Below are positions 1 to 9,379 of a DNA stretch of 64,000 nucleotides, piece by piece. The notes below the pieces were generated by a model. The model searched no databases. It was given only the letters and a program-made list of their open reading frames with translations, and was not told the origin of the DNA. Positions within the stretch are counted from its first letter, which is position 1. Every line of letters starts with the position of its first letter. The translations under genes and the position numbers were made by a program. This DNA is from JAPOXR01 sp965199765 (GTDB lineage Bacteria > Pseudomonadota > Alphaproteobacteria > Rhodobacterales > Rhodobacteraceae): NCBI GenBank assembly GCA_965199765.1, contig CBDATC010000001.1, positions 868,001 through 932,000 on the forward strand. Direction: 5' to 3'.

Positions 1-507
1 CTTCATAATGCTGTCGGGGGTCAGCCCAACCGATTCCAATTTTGACAGCAGCATCTCGCACAGCGCTCTTTGGGCCTCAAAACCCCTTCGACCATAGCCT
101 TCTCCTTCAAGGGGTGCGGAAGTCGTCAGCTGGAATTCGTGTTCAAAAGCTGCCAGCAACCGGACTCCCGCCACTTGTTCAAGTCGACTTAGCGCCGATT
201 TCAGAAGCGAGCGCGTGCAGCATTCCCAAGGAACGCCAGCAAGTGTCGTGACATCACTTAGCATGAAGCGTTCAATTGTTTCGCCAAACCGGACGCACAC
301 ATCGGCTGTTGGATCCGGAACAATCAAAAGATCGCCCAACGCACCATAAGGACTGGCCGCGATTTGGTCGAAACAGTTCATATGGACGCAGGCCGGCGTC
401 CAACCCACTCCTCTTTTCAGACGCTTATCCAGCTGATTCTCTGGAAAAGCCTTGCCTCTGACTTTGCCAGCGACATCACATATCCCTGCAAAAACGAGAT
501 TGGTCAT
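1..507 (-). CDS. Glutamine synthetase-like enzyme, N-terminal part (runs off left edge)
   Basis: The first 169 codons are visible; the 3' end lies outside the window. The start MTNLVFAGICDVAGKVRGK matches the beta-grasp N-terminus of class III glutamine synthetases, and the segment LLAAFEHEFQL matches the start of the catalytic domain, where the two Glu are metal/substrate ligands in the family. Such GS-like proteins ligate glutamate or gamma-glutamyl groups to ammonia or amines. The ATG overlaps the stop of the upstream RpiR regulator (ATGA) and has an AGGAG Shine-Dalgarno, so the two are co-transcribed. The divergent amidohydrolases and amino-acid importer suggest a catabolic role, for example gamma-glutamylation of an amine, rather than housekeeping glutamine synthesis. 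That role is inference. Confidence 0.8.
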   Translation of the reverse strand, partial: MTNLVFAGICDVAGKVRGKAFPENQLDKRLKRGVGWTPACVHMNCFDQIAASPYGALGDLLIVPDPTADVCVRFGETIERFMLSDVTTLAGVPWECCTRSLLKSALSRLEQVAGVRLLAAFEHEFQLTTSAPLEGEGYGRRGFEAQRALCEMLLSKLESVGLTPDSIMK

Positions 508-1349
508 GATGGGGTCTCCTCTTGGCTCAATCGTAAAGCATCCCAAGCTTCTATACGAAAACGCGTGTCTTCCCATCCGGATTCGGCAATCTTGGAAACC
601 AGGGCTTCGACCAACGCCAACGCGGCTGCGTAACTGTCCCAAACCGTCCCGGTTTCAATTGGAACGGCAATCACTTCCGCAGCATACCGATGGGCTGGCG
701 AAAGCCACTTGTCGGTCATCAATATAACTTTGGCGCCCTGCTTTGAAGCACGTTGCGCAAGACTTTCAATTGTGCCCTGATATCGTCTGAAATCCACCAA
801 AAAAAACACATCGCCCTGTTTGGTGCGCAGAAGAAACTCAGGCCATGTTTCGGGATCACGCGGAATATGAATGACACCTGCGCGGGTCTGACGCAGATGG
901 AACGAAAAATGATATGCGATCGTATCGCTGACCCGGCCCCCCATGACAAATACTCTCCGGCGCGGATTGCTCAAAAGCTTGCAGATCTGTTCAAACTGCG
1001 CCTCGGTCACCACCGATTCAACAAACTGTATCTGTGCCGCTACACGTTTCAAAAATTCGTGGAGATATCCACTTTGTATCGATTCACCGGCGTTATACAC
1101 ATCCACCGGTGAACGCTGACCCATCTTCAATTCCTGCACGAGCTTGCGCTGCAGATCAGCGTAACCTAACAGCCCGAGTTTTGAAACAAATCTTGAAATT
1201 GACGGCGCGGAGACCTCTGCCCGATCCGAAAAGGTCTGAATGGGGACCAGACCCGCATAGGGATAGTCCGAAAGCAACACTGTCGCGAGCTTGCGCTCCG
1301 ACGGAGTTAAGGTTGTGAACTTAGAATCAATCAGTGCACGGATCGACAT
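504..1349 (-). CDS. RpiR-family transcriptional regulator (HTH plus SIS domain)
   Basis: This is a 281-residue protein. An N-terminal helix-turn-helix of RpiR type (LTPSERKLATVLL, then VSAPSISRFVSKLGLLGYADLQRKL) occupies about residues 12-75. A SIS sugar-isomerase-like domain follows (VFVMGGRVSDTIAYHF, about 130-260) and normally binds a phosphosugar or other effector. It is transcribed divergently from the amidohydrolase/transport operon at 1429 and overlaps the downstream GS-like gene, so it is the likely local regulator of both. The effector is unknown. RpiR proteins often control amino-acid and amide catabolic operons in Alphaproteobacteria. Confidence 0.9.
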   Translation of the reverse strand: MSIRALIDSKFTTLTPSERKLATVLLSDYPYAGLVPIQTFSDRAEVSAPSISRFVSKLGLLGYADLQRKLVQELKMGQRSPVDVYNAGESIQSGYLHEFLKRVAAQIQFVESVVTEAQFEQICKLLSNPRRRVFVMGGRVSDTIAYHFSFHLRQTRAGVIHIPRDPETWPEFLLRTKQGDVFFLVDFRRYQGTIESLAQRASKQGAKVILMTDKWLSPAHRYAAEVIAVPIETGTVWDSYAAALALVEALVSKIAESGWEDTRFRIEAWDALRLSQEETPS

Positions 1350-1367
1350 GAGATCTCAGTCATTAAA

Positions 1368-1391
1368 ATTTTCTCTCAATATAAAGAAAAT
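1368..1391. promoter_or_regulatory. Inverted repeat, candidate RpiR operator
   Basis: The arms ATTTTCT and AGAAAAT are exact inverted repeats separated by 10 nt. They lie in the 79-bp AT-rich gap between the divergent rpiR-like gene and the amidohydrolase operon. RpiR regulators bind AT-rich inverted repeats, so this is the best operator candidate here; the assignment is inference. Confidence 0.4.
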
Positions 1392-1428
1392 ATTTGCTTT
1401 TGATACATAGTTTTCATACGTAACAAAA

Positions 1429-2199
1429 ATGAATAATGCGTTCACACATTCTTTGCTTACGCCTGATGACCCATCGCCAGTTGAACTTGTTAATGTGGAC
1501 AGCAATGTCCCCATCTTATTGCTGTGTGAACATGCAGGTCAATCCATCCCCGAAAAACTCGGAACGCTAGGCGTATCCGCAGAGATTCTCAATAGCCACC
1601 GCGGATGGGACATCGGCGCCGAGCATGTTGCGCGCCGGTTAGCGGATAAACTGCGCGCGCCTCTGGTCATTCAACGCTATAGCCGCCTTGTCATTGATGC
1701 CAACCGGCGACCGGACTGCGACGCAGCATTCCCGACAGTCAGTGACAACGCCTTGATTCCAGGCAATCGTGAACTTGGACCGGAGGCTCGCAGAGCGCGG
1801 ATTGAGGCAATCTTTACACCGATGGACCGCGCTATCAACCGGTTGTTTAAGCGCTGCGAGCGCAAGGCGTGTTTTTCAATCCACTCCTTCACACCGGTTC
1901 TTGACGGTCAGCGCCGACCTTGGAATGCGACGTTTCTGAGCCGATACTCAACCGAAACCGCAGACCGTCTTCTCGCATCGATAGCCCATGCGCGACCCGA
2001 ACTCATGCTCGAAATCAATCGCCCCTACCAGATCAATGTTGAAACCGATTGGTTTATTCCCGTTCATGCTGAAGCGCGGAATCTGCCGCATGCCTTGATT
2101 GAGATCCGCAATGACCAGCTTTCCGATGACGACAGCAAAGAAGAATGGGCCGACCTGCTTGCGCTGGCGATCAGCGATGTTTTGGCTGAACTGCAATGA
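1429..2199 (+). CDS. N-formylglutamate amidohydrolase family protein
   Basis: The 256-residue protein shows the FGase family signature: ILLLCEHAGQSIPEKLG near residue 30, HRGWDIGAEHVARRLA, and RYSRLVIDANR. The conserved His, Asp and Arg clusters belong to the zinc-dependent deformylase fold. Known members hydrolyse N-formyl-glutamate to glutamate and formate or act on related N-acyl amides. This is the first gene of the plus-strand operon and overlaps the isochorismatase-like gene by ATGA. The substrate may be another N-formyl compound, since no other histidine-utilisation gene is nearby. Confidence 0.85.
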   Translation: MNNAFTHSLLTPDDPSPVELVNVDSNVPILLLCEHAGQSIPEKLGTLGVSAEILNSHRGWDIGAEHVARRLADKLRAPLVIQRYSRLVIDANRRPDCDAAFPTVSDNALIPGNRELGPEARRARIEAIFTPMDRAINRLFKRCERKACFSIHSFTPVLDGQRRPWNATFLSRYSTETADRLLASIAHARPELMLEINRPYQINVETDWFIPVHAEARNLPHALIEIRNDQLSDDDSKEEWADLLALAISDVLAELQ

Positions 2200-2861
2200 A
2201 CCCGTCCCGCGACATTCCATTGCAACCCCATCAAAGCGCATTGCTGTTCATTGATGTCCAGAACTTCTCAGCCCACCGTCAAGGAGCCGAATTCAAGGAT
2301 ATGGACGCCGAAGAATTCAACAAAAAATATGGATGGTTTTTTGCGCGATTGGAGATGCGGGTAATTCCCAATATGCAGCGGCTGCAGGCGGCCTGCCGCG
2401 CTTTCGGGATCGAGGTGCTTTATACAACGATCGAAAGTCTGACGCTTGATGGCCGCGACCGATCACTTGATTACAAGATCACCGGTTTCCACGTGCCCAA
2501 AGGATCGTGGGACGGCAAGGTGATTGAACAGATCGCTCCCATCGGCGACGAGATTGTCCTGCCCAAGACATCGTCGTCGGTCTTCGTTTCAACCCACATC
2601 GACTATCTCCTGCGAAATCTGGGTGTAAAGCAGCTGGTGATTTCCGGACTGGTTACCGATCAATGCGTGGAAAGCGCAATCCGCGATGCGTGCGATCTGG
2701 GCTATCTTGTTACACAGGTCACAGATGCCTGCCTTACCTACAGCCAGACGCGGCACGATAATTCATTGAGCGCGATCAAGGGCTATTGCAGACAAATCAC
2801 CACCGAAAACCTCGTTGCGGAATTGCGGACCATCTCTTCTGGCCGGGAATCCGGCCAATGA
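2196..2861 (+). CDS. Isochorismatase-family cysteine hydrolase (amidase)
   Basis: The 221-residue protein has the family catalytic triad: Asp in ALLFIDVQN, Lys in VLPKTSSSVF and Cys in GLVTDQCVESAIRDA. The cis-peptide region precedes the Cys as usual. Family members hydrolyse amides, carbamoyl groups or enol ethers (nicotinamidase, N-carbamoylsarcosine amidohydrolase, biuret and ureidoacrylate hydrolases). The operon position, between an N-formylglutamate amidohydrolase and a Liv-type importer, points to release of ammonia or carbamate from an imported nitrogen compound. ATGA overlaps exist at both ends. Confidence 0.88.
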   Translation: MNPSRDIPLQPHQSALLFIDVQNFSAHRQGAEFKDMDAEEFNKKYGWFFARLEMRVIPNMQRLQAACRAFGIEVLYTTIESLTLDGRDRSLDYKITGFHVPKGSWDGKVIEQIAPIGDEIVLPKTSSSVFVSTHIDYLLRNLGVKQLVISGLVTDQCVESAIRDACDLGYLVTQVTDACLTYSQTRHDNSLSAIKGYCRQITTENLVAELRTISSGRESGQ

Positions 2862-4735
2862 GCGTGCACAACCTGGGCGTTCATCCCGCTCGTCTGTGGG
2901 GCGCGAATCTACTGCGCACAGCTGCAGCGGCAGGATTGCTTCTCTTGGTCGTGTTTCTGCTTTTGGCCGTTTTAGGACGCACCGGAGAACGAATCGCCGT
3001 GCAGATTTGTGTGAATGTTTCCGCAGTGGTAGCGCTGGCGGTCTATTGCGGAAACACCGGCATCGTCTCTTTCGGCCACGGCGCATTCATGACGATTGGC
3101 GCGTATCTCTCCGGCATTCTAACCATGCCGGCCGCATTACAGCGATCCGCTTTGCCGGAGCTGCCAGCGTTTTTTGCAGGGCATGAATTGCCCATCTGGA
3201 TATCGCTGTTCGCAGTTCTGCTCGTCGGCTTTGCGTTCTCCGCTCTCTCTGGAACCGCAATCGCGAGACTTGCCGGCGCACCGGCAACCATTTCCACCCT
3301 CGGTCTCTTGATCATTGTCCACAGCGTTACGATCGGAGCGCGCGAACTCACCCGCGGCAGTCAAACGTTTTATGGCGTTCCCAGAATGGTGGATATCGGG
3401 CCGGTGCTCGGCATAGCATTGGTATTCATTGTCATTGCCCGCTTGTACCGCGAAAGCCGCTGGGGTCTTTTTGCAAGAGCCGCGCGCGACGATGAAGACG
3501 CGGCAAGAGCTCTTGGCATCAGTCCCCGCAGAACAAGATTCATTTCATGGACATTGTCCGGCGCTTTGGCAACCGTTGCCGGCGCGCTGTATGGTCACAT
3601 GCTCGGCGCTTTTTCGCCAGCCTCATTTTTCCTGAGCCTGGTCTTCGTCCATGTCGTCATGTTGATTGTCGGCGGCATGAGTTCGGTCGGCGGCGCAGTC
3701 GTTGGCGTTATCGCGGTGACGCTGCTGCAGGATACAGTGCGCCAGTTGGAAGGCGGCATTGTGCTGTTCGGCATGACTATGCCAGCCGCCTTCGGGCTGA
3801 CCACGATCACTCTGGGGATTGCCATTCTGCTCGTCATCCGGGCACGGCCGCAGGGCATTGTGGGAAGCTTCGAACTGGGACCCGGCCCTGATTCAAGAGT
3901 GTACAACCGCCTGCGCAAACAGACAGCGGCGGCGGCGACCCCTGAAAAAGTCCCCGAAACTGTTCTGTCTTCGGCGAATCTCTCCAAACGGTTTGCCGGA
4001 GTAGCCGCGGTGAAGGCTGTATGTTTCGAGGTGCCGACCGGGCAAATTACCGGACTTATCGGACCGAACGGCGCAGGAAAGTCGACTCTCGTGAATTTAC
4101 TGACTCATCAATTTGATGCCGATGAAGGCGCTGCGCTGATCCATGGCGTTGATCTGACGCGGGTGCGGCGCCATGACATCATCCGACACGGAATTTCCAG
4201 AAGTTTCCAAAACCTTCGTCCGCTCAAAGGGCTGACAGCCTATGAAAACATATTTGTCGCCGCGTTGTCCTCCGGCCTCGGTCGGCATGAAGCCGCGTCT
4301 GTGGCTCTGCGGGAACTAAACACATTCAATCTCGGCGACGTTGCGGGCAGCAACGCCGACAGCCTTCCCTACGGCGCGCGCAAGAGGCTGGAGATTGCGC
4401 GCGCGCTCGCGCAATCCCCGTCGATCCTCCTGCTCGACGAACCTGCCGCTGGGATGAATCCTGCCGAAACCGATGATCTGGCTGACAGACTCGAACAGGT
4501 CAGCACACAGCGCGGTGTCGGAATACTGCTCATTGATCATGACCTCCGTTTGGTAAACCGCTTGTCCAATCGGATCGTCGTGATGAATCATGGCGAAAAA
4601 ATCGCGGAGGGCGGTCCTGAAGAGGTGCGCTCAAATCCATCTGTGATCAACGCCTATATCGGCCGCGGCCGGATGGCCACCTCGGCTAAGCCGCAAGGCA
4701 CCCAACTAAACCCCTATCCAAAGAAGGAATATTAG
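2858..4735 (+). CDS. Branched-chain amino acid-type ABC transporter, fused LivM permease and LivG ATPase
   Basis: The ATG at 2858 overlaps the previous stop (ATGA) and is preferred to an in-frame ATG 72 nt upstream inside the amidase gene. It gives 625 residues. About residues 1-330 form a LivM-type permease with roughly nine hydrophobic segments and the family loop AARDDEDAARALGISPRRTRF. From about residue 355 there is a LivG-type ATPase: Walker A GPNGAGKS, Q-loop SFQNLRPL, signature PYGARKRLEIARAL and Walker B LLLDEPAAGMNP. LivM-LivG fusions occur in Proteobacteria. The importer is completed by the next three genes, in the order SBP, LivF, LivH. The cargo is likely an amino-acid-like or amide compound. 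Confidence 0.92.
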   Translation: MSVHNLGVHPARLWGANLLRTAAAAGLLLLVVFLLLAVLGRTGERIAVQICVNVSAVVALAVYCGNTGIVSFGHGAFMTIGAYLSGILTMPAALQRSALPELPAFFAGHELPIWISLFAVLLVGFAFSALSGTAIARLAGAPATISTLGLLIIVHSVTIGARELTRGSQTFYGVPRMVDIGPVLGIALVFIVIARLYRESRWGLFARAARDDEDAARALGISPRRTRFISWTLSGALATVAGALYGHMLGAFSPASFFLSLVFVHVVMLIVGGMSSVGGAVVGVIAVTLLQDTVRQLEGGIVLFGMTMPAAFGLTTITLGIAILLVIRARPQGIVGSFELGPGPDSRVYNRLRKQTAAAATPEKVPETVLSSANLSKRFAGVAAVKAVCFEVPTGQITGLIGPNGAGKSTLVNLLTHQFDADEGAALIHGVDLTRVRRHDIIRHGISRSFQNLRPLKGLTAYENIFVAALSSGLGRHEAASVALRELNTFNLGDVAGSNADSLPYGARKRLEIARALAQSPSILLLDEPAAGMNPAETDDLADRLEQVSTQRGVGILLIDHDLRLVNRLSNRIVVMNHGEKIAEGGPEEVRSNPSVINAYIGRGRMATSAKPQGTQLNPYPKKEY

Positions 4736-4736
4736 T

Positions 4737-5891
4737 ATGAAGTGTGGTTTTCTTTTCCCTGCCGCCGCGATGCTGGCTGCGTTCGGCGGCACTGCGCTGG
4801 CTCAAGACGAGTATGTGATCGGCGTGATGTCAGCCCAATCGGGTTATCTCGCTCCATATGACGGACCTGCCTATGCTGGATTCAAGTTCTGTATGGATGA
4901 AATCAACGCCAATGGCGGTCTGAATGGCGTGCTGCCGGTGCGCCTGATCGTTCGCGACACGCGTTCCGACATCGCGGAAAGCGTTCAGGTGGTTGAAGAG
5001 ATGCTGGACGAAGGCGCGCAGTTCATCGTTTCATCGGCGGACGCTGATCCGACCATCGCAGCGGCCCAAATCACCATGGCCGATCGCGTTCCCACGATGA
5101 CCTTCGCCGGAACAGCGCCCGTGCTCACGATGGTCGGTGATCATGTTTTCGGCAGTTACCCAGCCGACAATCAACAGGCTGCGATATTAGCCACTTATGC
5201 CCATGATCAGGGTTTTGAACGCGTCTGGCTGCTGAAATCTCCCGACAGCGCCTACACCCTGGGCGGTCCGGAATATTTTGGCGAGGCATTCGAGAGGCTG
5301 GGCGGCGCGGTCGTCGGGGAGTCTCTTTACTCGCTTAACCAGCCGGATTTCTCGGCCATTGTCACCACAATCAAAAATGCCGCAGAAACACCGGACTTGA
5401 TCGTCACTTGGGCTTGGGAGCCTGACTTCCCCGCCTTTATCCGCGCACTGCGCGGCGCAGGCGTCGGCACACAGGTCATGGGCGGTGATGTGCTCGATAC
5501 ACCCACCGTGCGCGGTCTTGGCGATGTCGTCGCAGGTGTTGTCCACACTTCAGGCGGATTTCCGGACGAAGGTTCGGCTTATGCCGATTTTGTTAAGCGC
5601 TTCGAAGCCGCGACCGGCACGACACCCGACAACAACTATTATGTCAATGGCTGCGATATCGCGCATATGATTGAACAGGCCGTAGCGGCGGCGGGTTCAA
5701 CGGATCCTTCGGATGTGACCGATGCGATGGCTTCCATTGAGAACGGCAAGGGAGTTATGTCCAACTTCACGTTTGCGGGCACAGACCGCATGCCGCTGCG
5801 CGAAGTTGTAGTCGCGCGGATCACGGCATCCGGCGAAAAGCAGTTCATTCTGCGCAGTCAAGCCGATCCCGAAATTCTGCCTCAACCGTGA
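4737..5891 (+). CDS. Periplasmic substrate-binding protein of the Liv/amide ABC importer
   Basis: The 384-residue protein starts with a Sec signal peptide (MKCGFLFPAAAMLAAFGGTALA, cleavage after ALA near residue 22). The mature part is a type I periplasmic-binding fold of the Leu/Ile/Val family: YVIGVMSAQSGYLAPYDGP, then GGLNGVLPVRLIVRD. It begins 2 nt after the permease-ATPase stop and has an AAGGAAT ribosome site. It captures the substrate for the fused LivMG, LivF and LivH proteins. The ligand cannot be read from sequence; neighbouring amidohydrolases suggest an N-acyl or amide compound. Confidence 0.92.
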   Translation: MKCGFLFPAAAMLAAFGGTALAQDEYVIGVMSAQSGYLAPYDGPAYAGFKFCMDEINANGGLNGVLPVRLIVRDTRSDIAESVQVVEEMLDEGAQFIVSSADADPTIAAAQITMADRVPTMTFAGTAPVLTMVGDHVFGSYPADNQQAAILATYAHDQGFERVWLLKSPDSAYTLGGPEYFGEAFERLGGAVVGESLYSLNQPDFSAIVTTIKNAAETPDLIVTWAWEPDFPAFIRALRGAGVGTQVMGGDVLDTPTVRGLGDVVAGVVHTSGGFPDEGSAYADFVKRFEAATGTTPDNNYYVNGCDIAHMIEQAVAAAGSTDPSDVTDAMASIENGKGVMSNFTFAGTDRMPLREVVVARITASGEKQFILRSQADPEILPQP

Positions 5892-5897
5892 CGATAA

Positions 5898-6614
5898 GTG
5901 ACGAAAACCGCTCTGAAAGTTACTGAACTTGATGTCCGTTATGGCCCGGTCCGCGCAGTGCGCGGGGTCGATCTCAATGTGCCGAAGGGCGGGATCACCG
6001 CGCTTCTCGGCGCCAATGGGGCCGGCAAGACCAGCAGCGTGATGGCGATCGCAGGCGCTCGACGCGTTTCGAGCGGGTCTGTTTGGATCTTCGGCCAGGA
6101 TATGACGAATGCGGCGCCCGACACAATTATGCGCTCGGGTGTCGCGATTTCGCCGGAAGGAAGAAGGATATTCGCTTCACTCACGGTTGAAGAGAATCTG
6201 ACGCTTGCAGGTTCTGCCGCTGCGCCCGCCAAAACCGTTGCCAGACGCCGCGCCGAAATGATGGAGCGTTTTCCGATTCTCGGTGAAAGACGGCGACAGC
6301 TTGCCGGGCTGCTGTCAGGGGGCGAGCAGCAGATGCTTTCCGTGGCGCGTGCTCTTATGGGCGCGCCGCGGCTTCTTCTCATGGACGAGCCTTCGCTCGG
6401 GCTTGCACCGCAGATGGTGGACCAGATCTTTAACATTATCGAAGCGCTGCGCGATGAAGGCATTTCGATTCTCCTTGTCGAACAAAACGCAGCCCTTGCT
6501 CTTGAAGTGGCCGACATCGCGATTGTGCTGGCGAATGGCGCGGTGGAAGCCGCAGGCACTCCCGCCGAACTTGCCGAGGGTGAACTTTTGCGGTCAGCTT
6601 ACTTAGCGACCTGA
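5898..6614 (+). CDS. LivF-type ABC transporter ATP-binding protein
   Basis: The 238-residue ATPase starts at GTG 5898. It has Walker A GANGAGKTS, signature LSGGEQQMLSVARALM, Walker B LLLMDEPSLGLAP and the LivF hallmark AISPEGRRIFASLTVEENL. It pairs with the LivG half of the upstream fusion to energise import. Spacing to the substrate-binding gene is 6 nt and to the permease gene 4 nt, so all are one operon. Confidence 0.93.
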   Translation: MTKTALKVTELDVRYGPVRAVRGVDLNVPKGGITALLGANGAGKTSSVMAIAGARRVSSGSVWIFGQDMTNAAPDTIMRSGVAISPEGRRIFASLTVEENLTLAGSAAAPAKTVARRRAEMMERFPILGERRRQLAGLLSGGEQQMLSVARALMGAPRLLLMDEPSLGLAPQMVDQIFNIIEALRDEGISILLVEQNAALALEVADIAIVLANGAVEAAGTPAELAEGELLRSAYLAT

Positions 6615-6618
6615 ACAC

Positions 6619-7506
6619 ATGGACATCATACTGCAGCAATCAATCAACGCGCTCAGCCTGGGCGGAATCTATGCCATGCTGGCGTTGGGTCTTGCCATCG
6701 TGTTTTCAATTGTTCGCTTAATCAATTTTGCCCATGGCGAAGTGATGACCTTCGGAGGCTATGGCATATTTCTCTCGCTGCTTTTCGGATTTCCACCGAT
6801 CGCCGCCTTGACGGTTGGACTGGGAGCTTCGGTGTTCATGGCGCTTGCCATGGAGCGGGCAGCATTCCGCGCCATGCGCGGCGCGGATGTGGTTTCCCTG
6901 CTGATCACCAGCTTCGCGGTTTCGGAGATTCTGAAGGTGCTCTTTCAGAACGGCATATCTGCCCGTCCGGTGCCGATTTCACTGCCTGGAACATGGTCGA
7001 GCGCCTACCAAATCGGCGGTTTAACCGTTGGCGTTGCGCCCACGATTTCCATCGCTGTGACTCTGACCTCGCTGTTGGGTCTCACTTATGTGCTCAGACG
7101 CACCACGGTTGGAATAGCCATGCGCGCGGCAGCGGAGGATATGGAAATGCTGCGTCTTTTGGGGATCAAGGCTGGACGGATTGTTGCCGTATCATTCGCT
7201 CTTTCCGGCCTGCTGGCAGGATTCGCGGCCATAATCTGGACGGCGCAGCGAGGCTCGGTTGACCCAATGATGGGTTTCTATCCGGTATTGAAGGCCTTTA
7301 TCGCGACAGTTCTGGGTGGACTTGGCAGCTTGGGAGGCGCGGTGCTGGGAGGTTTTGCCGTCGGTATTCTCGAAGTCATGACGCAGGCCTTTCTTCCTGA
7401 AGCCCTCGCGCCTTACCGTGATGCGATCGTGCTGGCCGCTGTGATCCTTGTATTGCTTGCGCGTCCGGCCGGATTGCTGCCGTCGGCAAACACCAACAGA
7501 TCATGA
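6619..7506 (+). CDS. LivH-type ABC transporter permease
   Basis: The 295-residue integral membrane protein has about eight hydrophobic helices. It carries the LivH signature: a start near QQSINALSLGGIYAMLALGLA, the segment LINFAHGEVMTFGGY, and AAAEDMEMLRLLGIK as the coupling loop. It forms the translocation pore with the LivM half of the 2858-4735 fusion. It is the last gene of the operon; the next gene is convergent. Confidence 0.93.
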   Translation: MDIILQQSINALSLGGIYAMLALGLAIVFSIVRLINFAHGEVMTFGGYGIFLSLLFGFPPIAALTVGLGASVFMALAMERAAFRAMRGADVVSLLITSFAVSEILKVLFQNGISARPVPISLPGTWSSAYQIGGLTVGVAPTISIAVTLTSLLGLTYVLRRTTVGIAMRAAAEDMEMLRLLGIKAGRIVAVSFALSGLLAGFAAIIWTAQRGSVDPMMGFYPVLKAFIATVLGGLGSLGGAVLGGFAVGILEVMTQAFLPEALAPYRDAIVLAAVILVLLARPAGLLPSANTNRS

Positions 7507-7597
7507 TTGCCCGATCCAAGCGGCGCCATCTTTCTTTTAAACGGTGTCGCATCTGGACTGAACGACAATTGTCGGTTCTGCCGCCCACAAATTTTGG

Positions 7598-9379
7598 TCA
7601 GATGCCAAAACTTGCAAACGGAATGTAGCGAACCGGGCTGCCGAATTCTATGCGCCTTGCGCCATCGCCAAGCTCCACCAATCCATCCGCCCACGCCAAA
7701 CCCGTTGTCAGCCCAGACCCCTCCGAACGAAAGGCCGCTGCTCGCCCTTGGTTATCGATACGGGCCCGAATAAACTCTCTTCGGCCCGCCTGCTTTGTCT
7801 TTTCAAACCCAGCCGGCACATCAAACCCAACAGGTTCCTGCCAATCTTCTCCTGCCAAGACACCGAGGGCCGGACGTGCGAAGACCAACGCACAGACAAA
7901 CGCCGCCACCGGATTTCCGGGAAGACCGAAAACCAACATGTCGTTCCATCGAGCCAGCACGAGCGGACGACCCGGCTTTACCGCAATTCTCCACGCTAAG
8001 ATTCTCGCTTCACGTTTAAGCAGCTGCGACACATGATCTTCATCCCCGGCCGACGCGCCGCCGGAAATCAAAAGAGCATCAGCATTTTGGCTTGCTCTGT
8101 CCATGGCCTCTTGAATTTCCTTGGGATTGTCCTGACAAAGACCACCATCGATGGCTTGATGGCCCCATCCGGCAATCAGCGTCGAAAGCGTTGGACGGTT
8201 TGCGTCGATAATGGATGCTTGTTCGGCACGGAACCGTGCATCCACCAATTCATTTCCTGTTGAAATCACCGAGACTCTGAGCTTCTCTCGCACCGTCACG
8301 GAGTCTGTTCCGGATGCGATGAGCGATGCCATATCAGACGGCTTAAGGCGATGCCGCGCATCAAACGCCAAATCTCCGCTTTTTTGATCTTCGCCAGCTT
8401 GCCGGGTGTTTTGACCACGCTGCTTTGGATTCCGGAAATTCACAATGCCATCGGAAACTGTGGAATGCTCATCCAATACAACCGTATCCACTCCAGCTGG
8501 CAGGGAAGCTCCTGTCAAGATCCGCACAGCTTTTCCTTTTGGAACAGATCGATCCGGCGGCGCTCCAGCCGATTGCATCCAGTCGACCAATCGCAAACCA
8601 GTGTCATTGCCTTCGATGCTGTCATAATTGAAACCAAATCCATCTACGGCGGAATTTGAAACAGGAGGACTGGAACGCTGTGCGTAAACCGCTTCTGCCA
8701 AAACCCGATTGACAGCGTGGCCTGCGGGAACCTTATCCGTGCCTGTGACGTTGCTGACATCTATCCGCAAAGCATTCAAAGCTGCATCAACTGGAATCCA
8801 GTTCACACCTGGGGGCATGGACGAGCCGCTGGAAGGCGCAATGACTGTCAAAGCATCGATCGCAGATGCAACAGACGGAATATTCATCAATACGAATTCA
8901 GCAATGGCGCCTGTGTCATTGATGTCGATTTCTGGAGGGAACGCTGCGGAGGACGGCTGTTGGCAAGCGACGCACTGAACCGTCTTATCCGATAAAGACA
9001 ATTTTGATGCTGGGGCGTCTTTCCGACGCGTTTCGATTTTTGGAAGATGCGAATTTTTGTATCCCTCTACAATAATGATATCGGCTGGTGACAATTTGGA
9101 TAAGAGATTGCGAAGCGCCGCTTCACCGTCTGAATTCTCATGCATGAGCGCCCAGCGTTTTGACGATGAAATGAGCACTTCAGCTGCACCAGCTTCCCGG
9201 TGCTTGAAACTGTCTGTTCCAGACTTGTCTATATCGAATTCGTGATGGGCATGTTTAATGGTTGAAACGACCAATCCCCGCGCAACGAATTCGGCGGCCA
9301 AACGCTCGACCAAAGTTGTCTTGCCTGAATTCTTCCAGCCCGCGACACCGAAAACTTTTACCACGGTCCACCTGCGCAC
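7598..9379 (-). CDS. Bifunctional MobB adaptor / MoeA molybdopterin molybdotransferase
   Basis: This is a 593-residue fusion. About residues 1-170 are MobB, a GTP-binding adaptor for guanylylation of the molybdenum cofactor, with P-loop FGVAGWKNSGKTTLVERL and DIIIVEGYKNS. About residues 190-593 are MoeA, which inserts molybdate into adenylylated molybdopterin: AVDGFGFNYDS, VRILTGASLP and ISGGASAGDEDHV are its substrate loops. The first codon may be GTG 9379 or, with a shorter overlap with mobA, GTG 9364 (GTGGTAA). Such fusions are known in Alphaproteobacteria. With mobA and fdhD it forms a minus-strand operon for bis-MGD enzymes, and SoeABC in this window is a plausible client. Confidence 0.93.
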   Translation of the reverse strand: MRRWTVVKVFGVAGWKNSGKTTLVERLAAEFVARGLVVSTIKHAHHEFDIDKSGTDSFKHREAGAAEVLISSSKRWALMHENSDGEAALRNLLSKLSPADIIIVEGYKNSHLPKIETRRKDAPASKLSLSDKTVQCVACQQPSSAAFPPEIDINDTGAIAEFVLMNIPSVASAIDALTVIAPSSGSSMPPGVNWIPVDAALNALRIDVSNVTGTDKVPAGHAVNRVLAEAVYAQRSSPPVSNSAVDGFGFNYDSIEGNDTGLRLVDWMQSAGAPPDRSVPKGKAVRILTGASLPAGVDTVVLDEHSTVSDGIVNFRNPKQRGQNTRQAGEDQKSGDLAFDARHRLKPSDMASLIASGTDSVTVREKLRVSVISTGNELVDARFRAEQASIIDANRPTLSTLIAGWGHQAIDGGLCQDNPKEIQEAMDRASQNADALLISGGASAGDEDHVSQLLKREARILAWRIAVKPGRPLVLARWNDMLVFGLPGNPVAAFVCALVFARPALGVLAGEDWQEPVGFDVPAGFEKTKQAGRREFIRARIDNQGRAAAFRSEGSGLTTGLAWADGLVELGDGARRIEFGSPVRYIPFASFGI

